Of a DNA stretch of 64,000 nt, positions 57,395 to 64,000 are shown piece after piece. The position numbers and the translations under genes were made by a program. Within the stretch, counting starts at the first letter, position 1. Each line of letters starts with the position of its first letter. The notes beneath the pieces are model-generated. The model ran no database searches. It was not told the DNA's origin and saw only the letters and a list, made by a program, of their open reading frames with translations. Source of the stretch: Actinophytocola sp. (GTDB taxonomy: Bacteria > Actinomycetota > Actinomycetes > Mycobacteriales > Pseudonocardiaceae); NCBI GenBank assembly GCA_009377395.1, contig WHUB01000004.1, forward strand, positions 1,785 to 65,784, read 5' to 3'.

Positions 57395-58549
57395 GTGACG
57401 GATACCGCGAGCATGTCGCGCCAGGGCGTGGCCGATCCCGTACGTGCGCTCGCCGACTATCGCCGTGGTGATTTCCTGTTCGCCACCCAGCGGCGCACGC
57501 TGTTCGCGCGCGGCATCGAGCGCGAGGTCCCCTGCTCGGGTGGTTTACACGTCGACCTCGACGAGGCCGCGACCCCGCTCGCGGTGGGTGTGCTGCCGTT
57601 CGACCTGGATGCCGGGCCCGCGCCCCGGCTCGTGGTGCCGCGCGAGCTGCGCGTGGCCGGACCGGCGCACGAGCCGGTCAGAGCGCTGCCGACCCGCGAC
57701 GTCGGCGTCCCGGCGCGGCTGCTCGCCGTGCCCGAGCAGGAGAAGCACGTCGACGCCGTGACCCGGGCGCTCGGGCCGCTGCGGGACGGTTCGCTGCGCA
57801 AGGTCGTGCTCGCGCGCGCGCTCGACATGGAGTTCGCCGCCGAGGTCGACCCGGCGACCGTGCTGCACAACCTCATCGCCGGCAACCCGGACGGGTTCAC
57901 CTACGCCGCCGCCCTGCCGGGCGGGCGCACCCTGGTCGGCGCGAGCCCCGAGCTGCTGGTGCAGCGGTATGGCACGCGGGTGGTCGCCCATCCGCATGCG
58001 GGCACCGCGCCGCGCTCGACGGATCCCGACGTGGACGAGGCCAACGCACGCGGCCTGCTCGCCTCGGCCAAGGACAAGACCGAGCACGCGCTGGTCGTCG
58101 AGGCGGTCGTCGAGGCGCTGCGGCCGTTCTGCCGCCGGTTGGACGTGCCCTCGGAGCCGTCGCTGGCGCCGACGTCGGCCGTCTGGCACCTCGGCACGCA
58201 GATCACCGGCGAGCTGGCCGATCCCGGCGTCAGCGCGTTGCGGCTGGCGGCGGCGCTGCACCCGACGCCCGCGGTGTGCGGCACGCCGACGCGGGCCGCG
58301 CGGGAGTTGGTCGCGGAGCTGGAGCCGTTCGACCGGGACTACTACGCGGGCGCGGTCGGCTGGGTCGACGCCGCCGGGGACGGCGAGTGGGCGGTCGCGA
58401 TCCGCTGCGCCGAGATCGCCGGACGCTCGATGCGGCTCTACGCCGGCGGCGGCATCGTCGCGGCCAGCGACCCGGACGCCGAACTGGCCGAAACCTCCGC
58501 CAAGTTCGCCACCCTCCTCCAAGCCATGGGCATCGACCTCGAGCTGTAA
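57395..58549 (+). CDS. Isochorismate synthase (EntC/DhbC/MenF family)
   Basis: A 384-residue chorismate-using enzyme: LRKVVLARAL (catalytic Lys), GASPELLVQRYGTRVVAHP (substrate Glu), AGTAPRS, SAKDKTEHALVVEAV (Mg-binding Glu), HPTPAVCGTP and YYAGAVGWVD. It makes isochorismate for menaquinone or for salicylate/DHB siderophores. No entA/B, menD or NRPS genes are nearby, so the pathway is open. GTG 57395 has CACAAT 6 bases upstream and may be leaderless. Confidence 0.88.
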   Translation: MTDTASMSRQGVADPVRALADYRRGDFLFATQRRTLFARGIEREVPCSGGLHVDLDEAATPLAVGVLPFDLDAGPAPRLVVPRELRVAGPAHEPVRALPTRDVGVPARLLAVPEQEKHVDAVTRALGPLRDGSLRKVVLARALDMEFAAEVDPATVLHNLIAGNPDGFTYAAALPGGRTLVGASPELLVQRYGTRVVAHPHAGTAPRSTDPDVDEANARGLLASAKDKTEHALVVEAVVEALRPFCRRLDVPSEPSLAPTSAVWHLGTQITGELADPGVSALRLAAALHPTPAVCGTPTRAARELVAELEPFDRDYYAGAVGWVDAAGDGEWAVAIRCAEIAGRSMRLYAGGGIVAASDPDAELAETSAKFATLLQAMGIDLEL

Positions 58550-58563
58550 GGCCGGGCGCCCCC

Positions 58564-58626
58564 GGATGCGTCGTGTCCTGCGTTCCCGCCGTCGTGTCCC
58601 ACCTTCAGGCCGTCGTGTTCGACATC
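58564..58626 (-). repeat. 21-bp repeat array, locus D
   Basis: Three units of 21 bp, starting at 58564, 58585 and 58606, with cores CGTCGTGTCCTGC, CCGTCGTGTCCCAC and CCGTCGTGTTCGAC (reverse of the GGGACACGACGG form). The last unit forms the 3' end and stop codon of the PPTase gene on the minus strand. Confidence 0.8.
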
Positions 58627-59315
58627 CAGCGTTCGGTGAGCCGTACCGGGTCGCCGGTCAGCACCGCGACGGCGGCGCGGTAGCCGTCGCCGGGGTCGGC
58701 GTCGAGCAACGTCGTGGTGGCGGGGTCGAGCGCCGCATCGGATGCGGCGACCAGCCGGGCGTGGTCGCCCGGCGCTGACACGGTGATGCTGCGCAGCGGA
58801 ATCTTCATCCCGTGCCCGGTCGCCTTCATCAGCGCTTCCTTGCGCGCCCAGTAGGTGAAGAACGCGTCCGGGTCCGACGTCGCGATGGCGGCGCGCTCGG
58901 TGTCGTTGAGCGCGTAGCCGATCAGATCGTCGGTCGCACGCCGGTTGACGTACTCGACGTCCAGCCCGACCGGGACGCCACCGGTCACCGCGACGCCCAC
59001 CCGATCGCCGGAATGTGACAGCGACAGCGCCACGTTCCCGGCGCCGACGACGCGCGGCCTGCCGTGCGGCTTGCCGCAGTCCGGGCAGGTGGCGTCGAAC
59101 GTGATCTCGGCGGGGTCGGTGCCGAGCCGTCGCGCGACGGCGAACCGGGCGAGCACTCGCCCGGTCAGGAACCGAAGCCGGTCGTCGTCCTGCCGGTAGG
59201 CGTCGAACCGCGCGCGTTCGTCGCTGTCGAGCGTGCCGACGTGCCTGACGGCGGACCGCAACGGCCGCGTCCACCACACCTGAATGTCGAACACGACGTC
59301 CTGAACGTGGGACAC
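58605..59315 (-). CDS. 4'-phosphopantetheinyl transferase (Sfp/EntD type)
   Basis: A 236-residue PPTase: NVALSLSHSGDRVGVAV, PVGLDVEYVNR (Mg-binding Asp and Glu) and FFTYWARKEALMKATG (catalytic WxxKEA). It would load carrier proteins of NRPS, PKS or fatty acid synthase. From GTG 59315 the first 13 residues, VSHVQDVVFDIQV, and the last, WMSNTTA plus stop, are coded by 21-bp repeat units, so the gene ends were reshaped by repeats. A later start such as GTG at FDIQVWW is possible. It follows a TetR gene by 4 bases. Confidence 0.88.
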   Translation of the reverse strand: MSHVQDVVFDIQVWWTRPLRSAVRHVGTLDSDERARFDAYRQDDDRLRFLTGRVLARFAVARRLGTDPAEITFDATCPDCGKPHGRPRVVGAGNVALSLSHSGDRVGVAVTGGVPVGLDVEYVNRRATDDLIGYALNDTERAAIATSDPDAFFTYWARKEALMKATGHGMKIPLRSITVSAPGDHARLVAASDAALDPATTTLLDADPGDGYRAAVAVLTGDPVRLTERWMSNTTA

Positions 59316-59322
59316 GACGCTA
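59281..59322 (+). repeat. 21-bp repeat array, locus E
   Basis: Two units, 59281-59301 and 59302-59322, containing CGAACACGACG and GGGACACGACG. They cover the start of the PPTase gene and the stop of the TetR gene upstream. With locus D in opposite orientation they bracket the PPTase gene. Confidence 0.8.
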
Positions 59323-59964
59323 GACCCGGGTGCCCCAGGTGTACTTCACGATGGTGCGGCAGCGGTCGAGGTCGGGCCGGGGTGGGTCCTGGCCCGCGCC
59401 GAGCGAGCGCAGCGCGATGCCGGTGAACCGGCTGGCCAGCTCGTCGAGCTTCACCGTTCCCTTGGGCGAGTACCACCGGGCGACACCGCTGCACATCTCG
59501 AGCACCGCCTTGCGGGCGAGCCCGTCGCCGTCCGGGCGGAACACACCCTCGCGCACCCCCTGCTCGATGGTCTCCGCCCACAACTGCTCGTACGTATCGC
59601 GCTTGTCGATCACCCGCCGTCGCAGCTTCGGCGCGAGCGCGCGCAGCTCGTTGTCGACGACGGCGGTCTCCTTCGCCTGCACCGCGTGCGCGATCACGTG
59701 CAGCGTGACCAGCCTGCCCAGCTTCTCCTGCGGGTCGGTCACGTCGGTCGTGGCCAGCATCGCCGCCGACAGCAGCCGTTCCAGGCTTTCCCACATGATG
59801 TCGGCGAGCAGCTCCTCCTTGCTGCCGATGTAGTGGTACAGGCTCGCGGGCGACACCTTCGCCGCCTGCGCCAGCTCCCTGATGCCGACGCCGTGGAAGC
59901 CCTTCTTCGCGAACAGCCGGATCGCGGCCTTGCGTACCCGGGTCTGGGTCGGGTTCACCGCCAT
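59320..59964 (-). CDS. TetR-family regulator (fatty-acid/sterol type)
   Basis: A 214-residue TetR protein: RKAAIRLFAKKGFHGVGIRE, LAQAAKVSPASLYHYIGSKEE as the recognition part, and a helical ligand domain (LVTLHVIAHAVQAKETAVV). The N-terminus is of the KstR2/FadR-like group. ATG 59964 follows GGTGGAG and overlaps the acyl-AMP ligase gene by 10 bases, so it probably senses an acyl-CoA made by that operon. Confidence 0.88.
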   Translation of the reverse strand: MAVNPTQTRVRKAAIRLFAKKGFHGVGIRELAQAAKVSPASLYHYIGSKEELLADIMWESLERLLSAAMLATTDVTDPQEKLGRLVTLHVIAHAVQAKETAVVDNELRALAPKLRRRVIDKRDTYEQLWAETIEQGVREGVFRPDGDGLARKAVLEMCSGVARWYSPKGTVKLDELASRFTGIALRSLGAGQDPPRPDLDRCRTIVKYTWGTRV

Positions 59965-61478
59965 GATTGCTCCACCCTGTCGTAGGTTCGTGCGCGCGGG
60001 TCGTCGTCGCGCAACTGTCCCTTCGCGACCCGCTCCGACGGCGTCACGGGCAAAGAGTCCACAACGGACCAAAACCTGGGAACCTTGAAATACGCCAGTT
60101 TGGTCGAACAGAACTCCGCCAGCTCGTCCGGTGCAAGCCGGGCATCGGACGCGGGAACGACGTACGCCTTGATCTCCTCACCGCGCACCTCGTCCGGCAC
60201 GGCGATGACGGCTGCCAGCGAGACGCCGGGATGCTGCTGCAACGTCCGCTCCACCTCGTCCGCAGAGACGTTCTCGCCGCTGCGCCGGATCATGTCCTTG
60301 GTCCTGCCCTGGTAGTACACCCGGCCCCTCCCGTCCATTGTGGCCAGATCACCGGTGTGGAACCAGCCACCGCGAAACGCCCGTTCGGTCGCATCGGGGT
60401 CATCGTGGTAGCGCAGCATAAGCCCGGTGCCGCGCAACGCCAACTCACCGGTCTCGCCGCGCGGCAGCGGCAGGCCGTCCTCACCGAGGATGACGGCCTC
60501 CCGGTCCGGACTCGGTCTCCCGATGCAGCCGGTGCCGACGAGCTCGTCGTGATCGGCCTCGGCCATCCTGATGTCGGCGCCGGTCTCGGTCATGCCGAAC
60601 GCCTCGTACCACGGCACGCCCCAGCGCCGCTCCAGCTCGGCGTGCAGGTCACGCGGGATGGCCGAGGCGTGGATCGCCCGCACCCGGTGCCGCCGGTCGT
60701 CGGGATGCTCTGGCTGCCGCAGCAACAACGTCGGCATCAGGCCGAGGCAGTAGAACCACGTGACGTCATAGTCACGCACCTTCCGCCAGAACGTCGACGG
60801 GTGGAACCGGTCCAGCACCACCAGCGTCGCGCCCGATGCCAGTCCCAACGCGACGTTCCACTGCGGGTCGATGTAGTGAAACGGCTGCGCGGTCAGGATG
60901 ACGTCGTCGTCGGCGATGGCCGGGAACTCCGTCACCATGCTCCGCACCAGCGTCAGCCAGTACCGGTGTGGCAGCACGCAGCCCTTCGGCGCGCCGGTCG
61001 TGCCGGAGGTGTACTGGATGTTCACCGGATCTTCCGGCACCACCAGGGTATCCGGCTTGGTGCCCGGGCAGGTGAGGTCGTCCGGCGTCAGTACCGACTC
61101 CAGCGCGGTGTCACCCCGGATGCGTGCCAGCAGGTCGGTGAACTCCGGCTCCACCGCCGCCAGCCGCGCGCCCGAGTGCGCGAGCACGTGGCCGCCGTCG
61201 ACCTCGCGATAGTTCGTGTTGACCGGCACGATCGCGGCCCCGATCCGAGCGAGTGCGAGCCACAGCAACGGAAACTCGGGCCGGTTGCGCAGCATCACCG
61301 CCACCCGGTCACCACGAGAGATCCCGTGTCCGGCCAGCACCCCGGCGAGCCGCGCGCTCTCCCGCGCCACATCGGCGAACGTCACCGAGGTGCCGGTCTC
61401 GTCGAATATCCAGGCCGTCCGCTCGGGCCACCGCTCGGCCGCCCGCGCCACCAGCGACGGTAGGTCGGTTGGTGTCAT
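59955..61478 (-). CDS. Acyl-CoA synthetase/AMP-dependent ligase (ANL superfamily)
   Basis: A 507-residue adenylating enzyme: P-loop IQYTSGTTGAPKGCVLPH, EAFGMTETGADI, GGWFHTGDLA and the C-terminal lysine in SERVAKGQL. Similar to CaiC-type crotonobetaine/carnitine-CoA ligases and other ATP-dependent acyl-CoA ligases. The substrate is unknown. ATG 61478 follows GGAGATG. With the enoyl-CoA hydratase upstream it suggests breakdown of an acyl compound. Confidence 0.88.
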   Translation of the reverse strand: MTPTDLPSLVARAAERWPERTAWIFDETGTSVTFADVARESARLAGVLAGHGISRGDRVAVMLRNRPEFPLLWLALARIGAAIVPVNTNYREVDGGHVLAHSGARLAAVEPEFTDLLARIRGDTALESVLTPDDLTCPGTKPDTLVVPEDPVNIQYTSGTTGAPKGCVLPHRYWLTLVRSMVTEFPAIADDDVILTAQPFHYIDPQWNVALGLASGATLVVLDRFHPSTFWRKVRDYDVTWFYCLGLMPTLLLRQPEHPDDRRHRVRAIHASAIPRDLHAELERRWGVPWYEAFGMTETGADIRMAEADHDELVGTGCIGRPSPDREAVILGEDGLPLPRGETGELALRGTGLMLRYHDDPDATERAFRGGWFHTGDLATMDGRGRVYYQGRTKDMIRRSGENVSADEVERTLQQHPGVSLAAVIAVPDEVRGEEIKAYVVPASDARLAPDELAEFCSTKLAYFKVPRFWSVVDSLPVTPSERVAKGQLRDDDPRARTYDRVEQSWR

Positions 61479-61617
61479 GTCATCTCCAGCTCTGTGACCT
61501 TCGCCGGTGCCGCAGCACCACCTACCGGCCGTCGCGCTGCGGCATGACCGGTATCGGAGAGCCACCCTCGCAAGCTCGGGCGGCCCGCCTCTACCGGTCG
61601 GCGAAGCTCCCAACCGC

Positions 61618-62361
61618 TCACCGGTCCCGGAACCACCCCGCCGACGCGGCGACGTCCGCCGTGTTCTCGGTGAGCAGGGCGTGGCCGACCTCCAGCTCGA
61701 GGGCGGCGTCCAGCGAGGCGTCGATGCCGGCGTCGAGCGCCCGCTTGGCCAGTGTCATCGCGGACGAGGGTTTGCTCGCCAGGTCGCGGGCCATCGCGAC
61801 CGCGGTCTTCCGCAGCTCGCCGGGCGGCACCACCCGGTTGACCAGCCCCATCTCGTGCGCCTGCCGTGCGCCGACCCGCTCGCCGAGCAGCAGCAGCTCC
61901 TTCGCCCGCAGCGGCCCGACGAGCAGCGGCAACAGCCGGGACGCGCCGCCGGTGACGCTCAGCCCGAGTCCGGCCTCCGGGAACGCGAACACCGCATCCT
62001 CGGCGGCGAGCACCAGGTCGCAGCCGAGCGCGAACTCGGCCCCGGCGCCGATCGCGTAGCCATGCACCGCGGCGATCACCGGCTGCGGCAGCGCACGCAG
62101 CCGCCGGGTCACGTGCTGGATGCGCTCCAGCCTGCTGCGCGAGCCGTCCGGCGGCGTCGGCTCCTTGAGGTCGTGTCCGGCGCAGAATGCGCGGCCCGCA
62201 CCCGTCAGCACCACCGCCCCGACGTCCTCCCGCGAGCCGATTTCGTCCAGCCGCGCGATGAGATCGTCGACGAGGGCGGGCACGACCGCGTTGAGCCGCT
62301 GCGGCCGGTCGAGCGAGACCACGGCGACGCCCTCGGCGATCTCCAGGGCAACGGTTCTCAT
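61618..62361 (-). CDS. Enoyl-CoA hydratase/isomerase family protein
   Basis: A 247-residue crotonase-fold protein: VVSLDRPQRLNAVVPALVDD, the oxyanion-hole GAGRAFCAGHDLKE, and AAVHGYAIGAGAEFALGCDL. The catalytic Glu of hydratases lies where FPEAGLGLSVTGGAS is read, and Glu is present there. Divergent from the amidohydrolase gene with a palindromic operator between. The 139-bp gap to the ligase gene shows no gene. Confidence 0.9.
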   Translation of the reverse strand: MRTVALEIAEGVAVVSLDRPQRLNAVVPALVDDLIARLDEIGSREDVGAVVLTGAGRAFCAGHDLKEPTPPDGSRSRLERIQHVTRRLRALPQPVIAAVHGYAIGAGAEFALGCDLVLAAEDAVFAFPEAGLGLSVTGGASRLLPLLVGPLRAKELLLLGERVGARQAHEMGLVNRVVPPGELRKTAVAMARDLASKPSSAMTLAKRALDAGIDASLDAALELEVGHALLTENTADVAASAGWFRDR

Positions 62362-62376
62362 GCCCGCCAGCCTAGA

Positions 62377-62402
62377 CGATCGAACGATCGATCGGCTAGG
62401 TT
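62377..62402. promoter_or_regulatory. Candidate operator between enoyl-CoA hydratase and amidohydrolase genes
   Basis: CGATCG occurs three times (62377, 62385, 62389), forming CGATCGAACGATCGATCG, a self-complementary cluster. TAGGTT at 62397-62402 could be the -10 for the amidohydrolase. The TetR at 59320 is a plausible binder. Confidence 0.5.
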
Positions 62403-62429
62403 CGCGGTAGCGACGGAAGGGGGTCGAGG

Positions 62430-64000
62430 ATGCGGGTGGACGCGGTCTACACAGGAGCGAGGGTGCTGACCGGCGACGACTTCCGGCCGATGACCGCGAT
62501 GGCGGTGCACGGCGGCAGGATCGTGGCGCTCGGCGACGACGCCACGGAACTGCGCGCGGCGAGGACCGTCGATCTCGGCGGCGCCACGGTCGTGCCTGGC
62601 TTCCACGACGCGCACAACCACATGGCCTGGTACGGCATGGGGCTCGACGAGCTCGACGTCGGCGAGGCCAGCTGCCGCAGCCTGGACGATGTCTACGCCG
62701 CCGTGGCCGCCCGCGCGGCCGAGCAACCCGAGGGCACGTGGATCATCGGACGCGGCTACGACCAGACCAAGCTCGGCGGCGAGCACCCCAGCAGGCACGG
62801 CCTCGACCGCGCCGCGCCGAAGCATCACGTGAACCTCAAACACACCACCGGCCACATGTGCGTGGTCAACTCGCTCGTGCTCGACCAGCTCGACCTCGGC
62901 AACGTCCCGGCGGGCGGCGACGTCGTGGCCAGCGACGGCGAGCCGACCGGGCTGCTGCGGGAGCAGGCGCAGCGGCTGCTCGATCCGCTGCTGTACCCGG
63001 TGCCGCTCGCCGACATCGAGCGCGCCATCGACCGCGCGGGCCGGCGCTACGTCGCCGAGGGCATGACCAGCGTGCAGGAGGCGGGCATCGGCCGGGGCCT
63101 GGCGGGCAGCACGCCGATCGAGCTGGCCGCCTACCAGCGCGCCCGGGACGCGGGCAGGCTGCGGGTGCGCACCACTCTGATGGTCGCCGCCGACTCGCTG
63201 CACCCGCTGACACACGCCGAGGACGACGACGTCGAGTTCGGCCTCGACCTCGGCATCCGTACCGGGTTCGGCGATGAGTGGCTGCGGATCGGGCCGATGA
63301 AGCTGTTCTCCGACGGCTCGCTCGTCGGTCGCACCTGCGCGATGCACCAGCCGTTCGCGGGCGAGCCGGACAACGTGGGCTACTTCCAGACCGCCGAGGC
63401 CGACATCCGCGACGTGATCAGGCGCGCGCACCGGTCCGGCTGGCAGGTCGCCACCCACGCCATCGGCGACCGCGCCATCACCGTGGTGCTCGACGCCTAC
63501 GCCGCCGCGCTGGCCGAGCATCCCCGCGCCGATCACCGGCACCGTATCGAGCACTGTGGCGTCGTCGACGACCCCGACCTGCGGCGGGTGGCCGAGCTAG
63601 GCGTCATCCCGGTGCCGCAGGGCCGGTTCGTCAACGAGATCGGCGAGGGCATGCGGTCCGCGCTCGGGCCGGAGCGAGAGGACTGGTGCTACCGGCAGCG
63701 CAGCTTCCTCGACGCCGGCTGCGTGGTGCCGGGCAGCTCCGACCGGCCGGTGGTCGACGGCGCGCCGCTGCTCGGCATGGCCGACATGGTGCACCGCCGC
63801 ACCCCGGCCGGGCACGTGCTCGCGCCGAAGGAGCGGATCAGCGCGCGCGAGGCGCTGCGCGCCTACACCTACGGCTCGGCGTACGCGACCTTCGCCGAAG
63901 CGGACCTCGGCACGCTGGACGTCGGCAAGCGGGCCGACTTCGTGGCGCTGTCCGCCGACCCCACCGACGCCAATGGACTGGGCGATGCCCGGGTGCTCGC
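62430..64000 (+). CDS. Amidohydrolase (YtcJ-like, metal-dependent), cut by window end
   Basis: At least 523 residues from ATG 62430, 2 bases after GAGG. GGATVVPGFHDAHNHMAWYG holds the metal-binding HxH. HVNLKHTTGHMCVVNS, SDGSLVGRTCAMH, ATHAIGDRAI and HRIEHCGVVDD are the later metal and substrate blocks. PGSSDRPVVD near the end holds the conserved Asp. Members hydrolyse exocyclic amides; the substrate is unknown. The C-terminus lies beyond the window. Confidence 0.88.
   Translation, partial: MRVDAVYTGARVLTGDDFRPMTAMAVHGGRIVALGDDATELRAARTVDLGGATVVPGFHDAHNHMAWYGMGLDELDVGEASCRSLDDVYAAVAARAAEQPEGTWIIGRGYDQTKLGGEHPSRHGLDRAAPKHHVNLKHTTGHMCVVNSLVLDQLDLGNVPAGGDVVASDGEPTGLLREQAQRLLDPLLYPVPLADIERAIDRAGRRYVAEGMTSVQEAGIGRGLAGSTPIELAAYQRARDAGRLRVRTTLMVAADSLHPLTHAEDDDVEFGLDLGIRTGFGDEWLRIGPMKLFSDGSLVGRTCAMHQPFAGEPDNVGYFQTAEADIRDVIRRAHRSGWQVATHAIGDRAITVVLDAYAAALAEHPRADHRHRIEHCGVVDDPDLRRVAELGVIPVPQGRFVNEIGEGMRSALGPEREDWCYRQRSFLDAGCVVPGSSDRPVVDGAPLLGMADMVHRRTPAGHVLAPKERISAREALRAYTYGSAYATFAEADLGTLDVGKRADFVALSADPTDANGLGDARVL

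Noticed and set aside
57395-59315. Catecholate siderophore cluster from entC plus PPTase
   Set aside because: Opposite strands, separated by repeats, and no DHB dehydrogenase, adenylation or NRPS genes. Menaquinone or other use is equally likely.

Overview
The window is 64 kb of high-GC DNA with actinobacterial gene content: a Rpf/LysM muralytic enzyme, SepH, mIHF, conservon proteins (NIT-type sensor kinase, roadblock, DUF742), frequent GTG starts and ATGA/GTGA start-stop overlaps. The backbone order (XPB helicase, XPB/Ssl2-like helicase-associated protein, moaC-mog-moaE, rpf, moaD-moaA, cold-shock protein, MFS, DUF3027, DUF2530, MarR, TrmH-type methyltransferase, DUF2537, SepH, SerC, CitA, GltA) follows what I recall of Mycobacterium tuberculosis Rv0861c-Rv0896. 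The mogA-moaE fusion and the accessory genes point to a Pseudonocardiaceae-like genome. No rRNA, tRNA or CRISPR array was seen.

Layout. 1-1526: a TnpB element sitting in a broken DUF72 gene. 1608-8760: a four-gene NIS siderophore operon of staphyloferrin B type (SbnB-like dehydrogenase, a double-domain NIS synthetase, a single NIS synthetase, a SbnH-like PLP decarboxylase). 8727-16801: an XPB helicase and a helicase-associated protein flanking a conservon that lacks its GTPase. 17061-20138: malic enzyme, moaC, mogA-moaE. 20225-25867: an Rpf-like enzyme with a long leader and a near-perfect Crp-type site, moaD/moaA, a TOBE regulator and modABC. 25907-37427: mixed housekeeping genes, a second DUF742 protein, a cold-shock protein, MFS, a sacsin-like ATPase and MarR. 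37451-43987: an IdeR-type iron box with no obvious gene, sodA, a GCS2 ligase, rRNA methyltransferase, a small ESX-like three-gene operon and SepH. 44160-52164: serC, a beta-lactamase-fold hydrolase, two citrate synthases, pdxH, acyl-CoA dehydrogenase/TetR. 52210-64000: a photolyase remnant, an ABC exporter, acyl-CoA ligases, mIHF, isochorismate synthase, PPTase, TetR, enoyl-CoA hydratase and an amidohydrolase that runs off the end.

Two repeat families stand out. Four copies of a ~161-bp palindromic, MITE-like element with imperfect ~20-bp terminal inverted repeats and TA at six of the eight ends lie at 16855, 26709, 30140 and 41492. Three sit between convergent genes and supply the stop codon of a neighbour. 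A 21-bp tandem repeat (core GGGACACGACGG) occurs at five loci. Most lie at gene ends, but it also occurs in frame inside a DUF742 protein as a 7-residue repeat and forms both ends of the PPTase coding sequence.

Iron links several parts: the NIS operon has a weak iron box, and a near-consensus iron box at 37451 is followed by a strong terminator hairpin but no recognisable gene, suggesting an iron-responsive small RNA that would overlap the sodA 3' end. Molybdenum is the second theme: cofactor synthesis, molybdate uptake and a TOBE regulator are grouped within 18.7-25.9 kb.
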